NCBI GenBank assembly: GCA_023438245.1
Contig: JAEXRD010000118.1
Coordinates: 1 to 6,023 of the forward strand
Length of the DNA stretch: 6,023 nt
Direction of reading: 5' to 3'
From: Pseudomonadota bacterium
GTDB taxonomy: Bacteria; Desulfobacterota; Desulfovibrionia; Desulfovibrionales; Desulfovibrionaceae
This document shows, piece after piece, positions 1 through 5,508 of the stretch. Position numbers and translations under genes: made by a program. The notes under the pieces were generated by a model that did not search any database, was not told where the DNA came from, and worked only from the letters and a program-made list of their open reading frames with translations. Numbering within the stretch: the stretch's first letter is position 1; each line of letters opens with the position of its first letter.

Positions 1-1025
1 GCCACCACCTGGTCGGTGGTCAGCGCCTTGACCTCGGCGGCGGTGAGCGCGCCCACCTGGGCGGTGGTCAGCGCCCCGATCTGGTCGGTGGTCAGCGCGG
101 CGACCTGCGCCGTGGTCATGCCCACGATCTGGGCGTTGGTGAGTTTGGAGACGTCGCCGGTCTCGATGGCCGCGATCTGCTCCGTGGTCATGGCGGCGAT
201 GCCCGCCGTGGTGATCTTGGTGATCTGGTCGCTGGTGAGCGCGGCCACCTGGTCGGTGGTGAGTGCCTTGACCTCGGCGGTGGTGAGCGCGGCCACCTGG
301 GCGGTGGTCAGCGCGCCGATCTGGTCGGTGGTCAGCGCGGCGACCTGCGCCGTGGTCAGCCCGGCCACCTGGGCATTGGTCATCTTGGCCAGGTCGCCGG
401 TCTCGATGGCGGCGATCTGGTCGGTGGACATCTTGGACAGGTCGGCCACGGTGATCTTGCTGATCTGGTCGGTGGTCAGGGCCACCACCTGGTCGGTGGT
501 CAGGGCGGCAGCCTGGGCCGTGGTCAGCGCGGCGATCTGGGCGCTGGTCATGACGGCCAGGTCTCCGGTCTCGATGGCGGCGATCTGGTCGGTGGACATC
601 TTGGTCAGGTCGGCCACGGTGATCTTGCTGATCTGCGCGGTGGTAAGCGCGGCCACCTGGTCGGTGGTGAGCGCCGCGGCCTGGGCGGTGGTCAGCGCGG
701 CGATCTGCGCGCTGGTCATGACGGCGACATCGACGGTCTCAAGGGCCGCGATCTGCGCCGTGGTCAGACCCTGGACCTGGGTCACAGTCAGCGCAGGCAC
801 CTGATCCGAGGACAGGGCTTCCACCTGGTCGCTGGTAAGCGCGGCGAGCTGTTTGGTGGAGAACATGCGGACCTGCGCCGTGGTGAAGGCGGGGATCTGG
901 TCCGAGGTCAGCGCCTGGATTTGCGCGGTGGAGAGTTCGGCGATCTGTGCCGAGGTCAGGCCCACGAGTGTTGCCGTGGTGAGCGCCTGGATCTGGTCGG
1001 TGCCAAGATTGGAAATGATGGACAT
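1..1025 (-). CDS. Octapeptide-repeat protein, probable secreted surface protein (5' part, runs off the window)
   Basis: Function is not recognised from homology. The reading frame opens at an ATG (1025-1023) and stays open to the window edge, giving 341 codons. GGAGG at 1036-1032 lies six bases before the ATG and supports this start. After Met-Ser-Ile-Ile-Ser, the whole visible protein is 42 contiguous octapeptides with consensus A-L-T-T-(D/A)-Q-(I/V)-x. Position 6 is Gln in 32 of 42 octads and Asp in six. Position 2 is Leu, Ile, Met or Phe. The visible part has no Cys, Trp, Tyr or His, only one Arg and two Pro. There is no Sec signal peptide, because the repeats begin at residue 6. T-x-x-Q within each octad resembles a helix N-capping box, so a regular solenoid is possible (inference). 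The TolC-family gene upstream on the same strand suggests type I secretion with a signal at the unseen C-terminus. No RTX Gly-Asp nonapeptides are visible. A cytoplasmic or phage-tail-like role cannot be excluded. Confidence 0.85.
   Translation of the reverse strand, partial: MSIISNLGTDQIQALTTATLVGLTSAQIAELSTAQIQALTSDQIPAFTTAQVRMFSTKQLAALTSDQVEALSSDQVPALTVTQVQGLTTAQIAALETVDVAVMTSAQIAALTTAQAAALTTDQVAALTTAQISKITVADLTKMSTDQIAAIETGDLAVMTSAQIAALTTAQAAALTTDQVVALTTDQISKITVADLSKMSTDQIAAIETGDLAKMTNAQVAGLTTAQVAALTTDQIGALTTAQVAALTTAEVKALTTDQVAALTSDQITKITTAGIAAMTTEQIAAIETGDVSKLTNAQIVGMTTAQVAALTTDQIGALTTAQVGALTAAEVKALTTDQVV
3..410 (-). repeat. 240-bp module (10 octads) and a partial second copy
   Basis: A second module type spans 410-171 (10 octads). 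It begins again at 170, and seven octads of that copy are visible before the window ends. Over those seven octads 47 of 56 residues match. Both copies start with A-I-E-T-G-D and carry an A-E-V-K octad at position six, absent from the 168-bp modules. The 240-bp module also has three octads that give it its extra length. Confidence 0.88.
411..746 (-). repeat. Two tandem 168-bp modules (7 octads each)
   Basis: Module copies are 746-579 and 578-411. By eye, 50 of 56 residues are identical between them. Each starts with a punctuating octad (A-L-E-T-V-D-V-A, then A-I-E-T-G-D-L-A). Each ends with K-I-T-V-A-D-L-x followed by K-M-S-T-D-Q-I-A. Confidence 0.9.
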
Positions 1026-1031
1026 GCTCTC

Positions 1032-1036
1032 CCTCC
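1032..1036 (-). promoter_or_regulatory. Strong ribosome-binding site of the repeat gene
   Basis: GGAGG on the minus strand, followed by GAGAGC and then ATG, is a near-ideal Shine-Dalgarno with six-base spacing. It fixes the start of the repeat protein and shows that the repeats really begin at residue 6, with no room for an N-terminal export signal. Confidence 0.8.
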
Positions 1037-1208
1037 GCGAATTTCAGGTCGCCCGCGGCCTTCGGCTCGGGGCGGTCAATGCGACAATACGCCGGACCGC
1101 CCGTATCCCCCGGGGCGGGGGCGGGCGAGCGGCGACGGGTGCCTGCGGACGCTAACGCATCGCTACAGCATGGGCAAAGAACGTACGTGACCGCAGACCG
1201 CAGTGTTT

Positions 1209-1224
1209 TGCAACAACTGGGCCG
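1209..1224 (-). promoter_or_regulatory. Candidate sigma-54 (-24/-12) promoter for the repeat gene
   Basis: The minus strand reads CGGCCCAGTTGTTGCA. Against the RpoN consensus TGGCACG-N4-TTGCA it keeps the GG and GC dinucleotides exactly 10 bases apart and the whole TTGCA. It matches 9 of 12 defined positions; the mismatches are the first T, the A of GGCAC and the following G. The predicted start is near 1198, giving a leader of about 170 bases. Assignment rests on motif match and position only. Confidence 0.45.
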
Positions 1225-1349
1225 CGAGCAGGCATGCTAGATTTTGTTTAGAGTGGCCGGAGGTGACGCTGGCGCAGGAGATGGGGGAGAATGTGTGGCG
1301 CGGCAACGTCTTCACGCGTCAGGCTCCAGCAGGCAGTGGTATGCATTCC

Positions 1350-1362
1350 GCAACCCGGTTGC
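1350..1362. promoter_or_regulatory. 13-base palindrome GCAACC-C-GGTTGC, possible activator site
   Basis: Perfect 6-base arms flank one central base. It lies about 125-140 bases upstream of the sigma-54-like element, the usual distance for an enhancer-binding protein site. No second copy of the full palindrome was seen nearby. The activator, if any, is unknown. Confidence 0.3.
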
Positions 1363-1545
1363 AGCCGGGGGCTCCGTGATTGCGGACACCTTGCGCGCCG
1401 GATTGCGGCCCGGGCGCGCGCCGAACAGAGACCCCGGAATATACCGGTGGGCGACCAAAAGGCCACCCCGATTCTTATTCGGCTTACTTGCCACAAAACT
1501 TAATACTGACTACGAAGAAATGCAAAGAAAATATACGTGGTCATA

Positions 1546-3660
1546 CTAGCGAGTTAGGAGAGAATCCTGATTTTCGGACCTGTCCTGCCCGGCGGGGGGC
1601 TGGGATTTGGCCGCGATTTGGGGCTCGGCGGCCCCTTCGGCCCTGCCGGCCGACCCCGCCGTGGGCGTTTCCGCCGGGGTGAGCGGCATGCCCTGCCTGC
1701 CCATGACGCGGTACAGGTTGGCCAGCGAGGTGAAGAAGTCGGCCTGGGCCTGGTTCAGCGCGGCCTCGGCGGTCACGACCTTTTCCTGGGCGTCCAGCAC
1801 GTCCAGGCTGGTGCCGATGCCCGAGCGGAAGCGCGTGCTGGCCTGTTCGTAGGCCTCGGCGGCCTCCTTGCTGCGCAGGTGGGCGATGCGGATCTGGTTG
1901 CGCGCCTCGCTGACGTTCAGGTAGTTCTCGCGCACCAGGGAGAACACCGTGAGCTTGAGGCTCTCCAGGTCGTCCTGCGCGGCCTTGAGCAGCTTCTTGC
2001 GGGCCTGGGCCTCGTAGTACTGCTCGCCGCTGGAGAACACCTCCCAGCCCATGTTCAGGCCCATGGTATAATAGTGGCGGTCCGCCGTGGGGGTGCCGTT
2101 GCCGTAGCTGGTGTTCTGCTTGCTGTAGCTGGCGGTGGCGTCCACGCGCGGGTACGCCTTGCCCTCCACGATGTTCAGCTCCTCCTGGGCGATGTCCACG
2201 TCGGTCTGGGCGATGACCAGCTCCGGCAGGCGGGTGTGGGCCTGGGCCACGCAGTCCTCGAAGCCCATGCTCCAGACGTAGGGGTACTGGTTCAGGTCGC
2301 CGGAGAAATCGTAGCGCGGCGCGCCGGAGTGGCCCAGCAGGGCGTTGAGCTTGGTGAGCTGGGCCTGCTCGTCGCTCTTTGCGCGGGAGAGCCGCTGCTC
2401 CGCCTGCGCCAGGGCGGTCTCAACCTGCAGCACGGTGAGCCGGGGGGCCATCTCCAGCCGGTAGAAGGCGTGGGCGGCCTCCTTCTGGGTGCCCAGCCGC
2501 GCCACCGAGGAGGCGTAGGCCTGCCGGTCGGAGCGGATGCGCATGAGCTTGAAGTACTCGCGCTGCACGCTCTCGGCGGTGTCCAGCTCCACGCGGCGGC
2601 GGTCCTGCTCGCTGCGGGCGGCCACCAGCCTGCTGCGCGCCAGGTTGCTCAGGCGCATCAGGCCGTCGAACACGTTCTGCGAGACCTGCAGCGTGACGCT
2701 CCTGGAGGTCTGGTCGATGTAGTCGCTGTTTGTCTCGCTCTTGTTGTCCGGGTTCTTGATCTTGGTCAGCCCGGCCATGATCTGGGCGTGGGGCAGCAGC
2801 GCGCCCAGGGCCGAGCGGGCGTTCAGCCCGGTTCCGGCGGCGCGGCTGCTGGCGGAGTGGATGCGCGGGTTGTTCTTCTGGGCCAGGTCCATGGCCTCGC
2901 GCAGGGTCAGGTTCTCCTGCGGGGCCGGAAAGGAATCGCCGGGCAGGGGCTGCTCCAGGCCCTGCGGCAGCGGCGCGGCCTGGGCGGCGCGGGCGGGCTC
3001 GGGCATGGGCTCGGGAGCAGGAGGCTCGGGCTTGGACGCTGGAGCAGGAGGCTCGGGCCTGGGCCCGGCCTTGGGTTCGGGAGCCGCTTCGGGCACGGCC
3101 TTGGCCTCGGGGGCCGCTGGCTCAGGGGCCGGAGTGGGCTCGGGCGCGGGAGCCTTCGGTTCGGGGGCCGGGGCCGGGACCGGAACCGGCGCGGGCCTGG
3201 CCGGAGCCGGGGCCCGAACGGGCGCGGGCTTCTGCTGCGGGGCCAGGGTGAGCTGGCGCGCGGACAGGTCGGTCCAGCGCCCGCCCACGGCGTCGGCGAA
3301 CACGTGCACCTCGAACTCGGCCTTGCCGGGCACGGGCGCGCTGACGTAGCCGAAGGACCGGCTCTTCAGCGTGATGGTGAAGCCCGTGGCCCCGGGCTGC
3401 ACGCCGGTGACCAGCGAGCCCCCGGCCAGGGAGTGCGGCACCAGGAGCCTGCTGCCCGGCGGCTGGTGGAAGGTCACGGTGAGCTGCTGGGGGCCGGTGC
3501 GGCGCACGGAATGGGGCGGCAGCGGGTCCTCGCCGAAGCGGAAGATGAGCACGTCGGTGTAGGGCTCGGCGCGCAGGCTCACCTCGTAGGCCAGGGCGTG
3601 GCCCACCAGCGCCCAGGAAAGGACGGCCAGGAGGAGGGTGGCGCGCAGGGTCCGCTTCAC
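1546..3660 (-). CDS. TolC-family outer-membrane efflux/type I secretion protein with N-terminal AMIN-like domain
   Basis: Outer-membrane channel protein of 704 residues, well above the roughly 420-500 typical of TolC. Residues 1-24 form a Sec signal peptide: Lys-Arg, a Leu/Ala core, and cleavage after A-L-A. Residues 25-135 form a beta-rich domain resembling AMIN domains, which bind peptidoglycan or envelope partners; this assignment is by pattern only. Residues 140-247 are a Pro/Ala/Glu linker. Residues 249-675 carry the two OEP repeats, with the TolC-like L-T-L-R-E-A-M-D-L-A-Q-K-N-N-P opening and, near the end, the S-G-I-G-T-S-L-D-V-L-D-A-Q segment. The last 30-40 residues look disordered. 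The start is GTG (3660-3658), with GGAG ten bases upstream; the signal peptide supports this choice. In TolC systems the trimer joins an ABC or RND pump through a membrane-fusion protein, and neither is in the window. The repeat protein downstream is the natural cargo candidate (inference). Confidence 0.9.
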   Translation of the reverse strand: MKRTLRATLLLAVLSWALVGHALAYEVSLRAEPYTDVLIFRFGEDPLPPHSVRRTGPQQLTVTFHQPPGSRLLVPHSLAGGSLVTGVQPGATGFTITLKSRSFGYVSAPVPGKAEFEVHVFADAVGGRWTDLSARQLTLAPQQKPAPVRAPAPARPAPVPVPAPAPEPKAPAPEPTPAPEPAAPEAKAVPEAAPEPKAGPRPEPPAPASKPEPPAPEPMPEPARAAQAAPLPQGLEQPLPGDSFPAPQENLTLREAMDLAQKNNPRIHSASSRAAGTGLNARSALGALLPHAQIMAGLTKIKNPDNKSETNSDYIDQTSRSVTLQVSQNVFDGLMRLSNLARSRLVAARSEQDRRRVELDTAESVQREYFKLMRIRSDRQAYASSVARLGTQKEAAHAFYRLEMAPRLTVLQVETALAQAEQRLSRAKSDEQAQLTKLNALLGHSGAPRYDFSGDLNQYPYVWSMGFEDCVAQAHTRLPELVIAQTDVDIAQEELNIVEGKAYPRVDATASYSKQNTSYGNGTPTADRHYYTMGLNMGWEVFSSGEQYYEAQARKKLLKAAQDDLESLKLTVFSLVRENYLNVSEARNQIRIAHLRSKEAAEAYEQASTRFRSGIGTSLDVLDAQEKVVTAEAALNQAQADFFTSLANLYRVMGRQGMPLTPAETPTAGSAGRAEGAAEPQIAAKSQPPAGQDRSENQDSLLTR
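2970..3245 (-). repeat. Proline-rich linker-coding tract in the tolC-like gene
   Basis: Encodes about 90 residues dominated by Pro, Ala and Glu, with imperfect P-A-P-E-P, P-E-P-P-A-P and E-P-K-A units. At DNA level it is a degenerate GGCTCGGG/GGAGC-rich tract. It separates the AMIN-like domain from the channel domain and could span tens of angstroms of periplasm, which would allow peptidoglycan contact at a distance. Confidence 0.8.
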
Positions 3661-3751
3661 GTCAGCGTGTCTCCGAGGTCTCGCGTCGAGTCAGCCATTC
3701 CGGGTATTTTCCGGGGCTGCCGACGCTCATTCGGCACAAACCGCCAACTGC

Positions 3752-3780
3752 TTTATGCTCCGGCCCCGCTGGCGGGGCAA
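3752..3780 (-). promoter_or_regulatory. Candidate sigma-70 promoter of the tolC-like gene
   Basis: The minus strand has TTGCCC (3780-3775), a 17-base spacer and CATAAA (3757-3752). Each hexamer matches 4 of 6 consensus positions. The predicted start is near 3745, leaving a leader of about 85 bases. It would uncouple the tolC-like gene from folD. Confidence 0.4.
3763..3778. promoter_or_regulatory. Perfect inverted repeat inside the promoter spacer
   Basis: GCCCCGCTGGCGGGGC has 7-base complementary arms around a TG centre. It overlaps the -35 hexamer and the first half of the spacer of the candidate promoter, where a repressor operator would sit. No T-run follows on either strand, so it is not an intrinsic terminator. 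In DNA this GC-rich a chance match is possible. Confidence 0.35.
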
Positions 3781-3933
3781 GGACTATTCCCGGGGCCTTT
3801 GCGCGACCCCCCGGCCCGCCACGGAATTTTCCCCGGCGGGGCGGGGCGGGCGCAAGACCGCAACGGACTTGTTGGAGCCTGTTGTTGTTTCGACCGGCCC
3901 GGCCCGGCTCGGCCCGGGGCGCCCTGGCCGCGG

Positions 3934-4824
3934 CTAGGCGTGCTCGCGCAGGCGGAGCGGGGCCAGCCCGCCCACGTGCTGCTTGTAGGCCTGCACGGTG
4001 TTCACCAGCAGCATGGCGATGGTCATGGGGCCGATGCCGCCGGGCACCGGGGTCATGGCGCTGGCGGTCTTCTGGATGCAGTCGTAGTCGCAGTCGCCCA
4101 TGAGACAGCCGTCCACGCGGTTGATGCCCACGTCGATGACCACCGCGCCGGGCTTGACCATGTCGCAGGTGACGAACTTGGGCCTGCCGATGGCCGCGAA
4201 CAGGAAGTCGGCCTCGCGGCACACGGCGGGCAGGTCCGGCGTGCGCGAGTGGCACAGGGTCACGGTGGCGTCGCCGAAGCGGCCCGGCTGCGAGAGCAGG
4301 ATGGACAGCGGGCGGCCCACGATGTTGCTGCGGCCCACCACCACGGCGCGCTTGCCCTGGGTGGGCAGGTCGTAGCGGCGCAGCAGCTCCATCACGCCCG
4401 CCGGGGTGCAGGGGGCGAAGCCCGGCAGGCCCTGGGCCAGCCTGCCCATGTTCTGCGGGTGGAAGCCGTCCACGTCCTTGCCGGGCAGGATGCGCTCCAG
4501 CAGCGGGCGGCTGTCCAGGGTCTTGGGCAGGGGCAGCTGCAGCAGGATGCCGTCCACGCGCTCGTCGGCGTTGAGCCGGTCGATGAGCGCTTCGAGCTCG
4601 GCCTGGCTGGTGGTGTCCTCCAGGCGGTGCGGGAAGCTGGCGATGCCGACCTCGGCGCAGGCGCGCTCCTTGTTGCGCACGTAGACCTGGCTGGCCGGAT
4701 CCTCGCCCACCAGGATGACGGCCAGGCCCGGGGCGCGGCCATGGGCGGTGGCCAGCGCGGGCAGGCTGGCGGCGAGTTCGGCGCGGATGTCGGCAGCGGT
4801 CTTCTTGCCGTCGAGGACGATCAT
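3934..4824 (-). CDS. folD: Bifunctional methylene-THF dehydrogenase / methenyl-THF cyclohydrolase
   Basis: Cytoplasmic enzyme of one-carbon metabolism. It interconverts 5,10-methylene-THF and 5,10-methenyl-THF with NADP, and 5,10-methenyl-THF and 10-formyl-THF. The 296 residues match the usual FolD length. Catalytic residues are in place: Tyr48 and Lys52 in the Y-V-R-N-K segment, and Asp119 in K-D-V-D-G, matching E. coli Tyr50, Lys54 and Asp121 with a constant offset of two. Other signatures are L-Q-L-P-L-P (95-100), P-C-T-P (138-141), the nucleotide-binding G-R-S-N-I-V-G-R-P (164-172) and P-G-G-I-G-P-M-T (261-268). The start is ATG with AAGGAG about seven bases upstream. Residues 240-249 hold three cysteines (240, 245, 249) in a loop that has none in E. 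coli FolD. It follows the OmpA lipoprotein gene by 54 bases, so read-through is likely, but no functional link to envelope proteins is known. Confidence 0.97.
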   Translation of the reverse strand: MIVLDGKKTAADIRAELAASLPALATAHGRAPGLAVILVGEDPASQVYVRNKERACAEVGIASFPHRLEDTTSQAELEALIDRLNADERVDGILLQLPLPKTLDSRPLLERILPGKDVDGFHPQNMGRLAQGLPGFAPCTPAGVMELLRRYDLPTQGKRAVVVGRSNIVGRPLSILLSQPGRFGDATVTLCHSRTPDLPAVCREADFLFAAIGRPKFVTCDMVKPGAVVIDVGINRVDGCLMGDCDYDCIQKTASAMTPVPGGIGPMTIAMLLVNTVQAYKQHVGGLAPLRLREHA

Positions 4825-4878
4825 GCGGGGGCTCCTTGCTGTTGCTGTGGGGCTGGATGCTTGCGGCTGGCGCGGGGG

Positions 4879-5508
4879 CTAGCGCACGGTGACTTCCACG
4901 CGCCGGTTTTTCGGCTCGTGGGGGCTTTTGGACTCCACGAGCGGGTTGGCCGCGCCGTGGCTGGTCAGTTCCATGGATTCGCCGGGCAGCCCGGCCTTGA
5001 TGAGCAGCGCGCGCACGGCGCCTGCCCGGCGGCGCGACAGCTCCATGTTGTACTCCGGCGACCCGGCGCGGTCGGTGTGGCCCACCACGGAGATGTCGCG
5101 GCTGTCGCGGGTTTTGGCGGTGGAAACGACCTCGGGCAGCAGGCGCTGGGATTCCTGGGTCAGCTTCACGCTCTCGCTCTCGAAATAGAGCAGGAAGCGC
5201 GCGGGCGGGCCGGGCAGGGCGCGGCGGGCCAGTCCGAACAGGCTCTCGCTCTCCTCGGCGGTCAGGTCCTCCGGCGGGGTGGGGGCGCTTTTGGCATCGG
5301 GCACGCGCACGGCGCAGCCCGCCTGGGTCAGGTCCGCGCCGCCCATCTTGTTGGTGACCGTGACATGGCCCACGTGGCCGTCGGGGTCGGGCAGGAGCTG
5401 CACCACGTTGCGCGACTTGCCGCAGCCGCCCAGAAGCGGCAGCACCAGAACGAGCGCCAGGGCCAGGGACGAGAGCGGGCGGCGGCCCATCGGGGAGGCT
5501 GGGCTCAT
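4879..5508 (-). CDS. OmpA-family peptidoglycan-associated lipoprotein
   Basis: Predicted outer-membrane lipoprotein of 209 residues that anchors the envelope to peptidoglycan. It has a basic stretch (Arg9-Arg10), a Leu-rich core and the lipobox L-G-G-C with acylated Cys29. Gly follows the Cys, not Asp, which favours outer-membrane sorting. Residues 35-69 (V-V-Q-L-L-P-D-P-D-G and following) form a short beta segment seen in OmpA proteins encoded beside FecR-domain genes; this recollection is not checked. Residues 104-209 are the OmpA C-terminal domain: G-H-T-D at 143-146, Asn154, L-S-R-R-R-A at 157-162 and N-R-R-V-E-V at 201-206. The Asp and Arg that clasp diaminopimelate in known structures are both present. 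The start ATG overlaps the stop of the FecR gene (ATGA), with GGAGG seven bases upstream inside that gene, so translation is probably coupled. An internal Met7 start is possible but lacks this ribosome site. Confidence 0.93.
   Translation of the reverse strand: MSPASPMGRRPLSSLALALVLVLPLLGGCGKSRNVVQLLPDPDGHVGHVTVTNKMGGADLTQAGCAVRVPDAKSAPTPPEDLTAEESESLFGLARRALPGPPARFLLYFESESVKLTQESQRLLPEVVSTAKTRDSRDISVVGHTDRAGSPEYNMELSRRRAGAVRALLIKAGLPGESMELTSHGAANPLVESKSPHEPKNRRVEVTVR
5505..5508 (-). promoter_or_regulatory. ATGA stop/start overlap coupling the FecR and OmpA genes
   Basis: The TGA stop of the FecR-domain gene (5507-5505) overlaps the ATG of the lipoprotein gene (5508-5506). The downstream ribosome site GGAGG lies in the last codons of the upstream gene. 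This is the classic layout for translational coupling and suggests the two proteins are needed together. Confidence 0.85.

Larger units (their letters stand above)
3..1010 (-). repeat. Tandem 24-bp coding repeat, 42 octapeptide units
   Basis: The stretch divides exactly into 42 units of 24 bases with no indel. Units 1-11 (746-1010 approximately) are irregular, with variants such as A-F-T-T-A-Q-V-R and M-F-S-T-K-Q-L-A. From unit 12 onward they fall into ordered modules. The array continues past the left edge, so total copy number is unknown. Confidence 0.95.
1026..1545. other. 520-base intergenic region between the tolC-like gene and the repeat gene
   Basis: No supported gene lies here on either strand; the short open frames have no convincing ribosome site or recognisable product. 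In transcription order it holds an AT-rich stretch next to the tolC-like stop (1470-1546, 50 of 77 bases A/T), GC-rich inverted repeats (for example arms 1393-1399 and 1413-1419), a 13-base palindrome at 1350-1362 and a sigma-54-like element at 1209-1224. A GC-rich leader then runs down to the Shine-Dalgarno of the repeat gene. No hairpin followed by a T-run was found for termination of the tolC-like gene, so termination may be Rho-dependent. The length suggests the repeat gene has its own controlled promoter. Confidence 0.7.
3661..3933. other. 273-base intergenic region between folD and the tolC-like gene
   Basis: Very GC-rich next to the folD stop, with overlapping GGCCCGG-type inverted repeats around 3893-3920. 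No T-run follows them, so an intrinsic terminator cannot be claimed. The middle holds the candidate promoter of the tolC-like gene. A 22-codon open frame (3730-3662) ends one base before the GTG start but lacks a clear ribosome site. Confidence 0.6.

Noticed and set aside
16..804. Plus-strand open frame across the repeat region, itself repetitive
   Set aside because: It is the mirror of the minus-strand octad array. The minus frame has a strong Shine-Dalgarno, runs open for all 341 codons and has a regular hydrophobic/polar pattern; this one does not.
3..1010. CRISPR-like regular repeats
   Set aside because: The 24-bp units abut with no unique spacers, vary from unit to unit and keep one reading frame. 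They are coding tandem repeats.
3..1010. Similarity of L-T-T-D-Q-V-V-A-L to TAL-effector repeats
   Set aside because: Only the short L-T-x-x-Q-V-V-A stretch resembles them. The unit is 8 residues, not 33-35, and there is no repeat-variable diresidue.
1393..1419. Hairpin with 7-base GC arms as terminator of the tolC-like gene
   Set aside because: It lies over 120 bases past the stop codon, has a 13-base loop and no T-run on the minus strand.
1244..1549. Small open frames in the 1026-1545 gap, both strands
   Set aside because: None has a convincing ribosome site, the frames overlap each other, and their translations are Arg/Pro/Ala-rich text of the kind produced by GC-rich non-coding DNA.
3893..3920. 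Intrinsic terminator after folD
   Set aside because: GC-rich self-complementary sequence is present, but no T-run follows on the minus strand. Overlapping GGCCC repeats make any single hairpin arbitrary.
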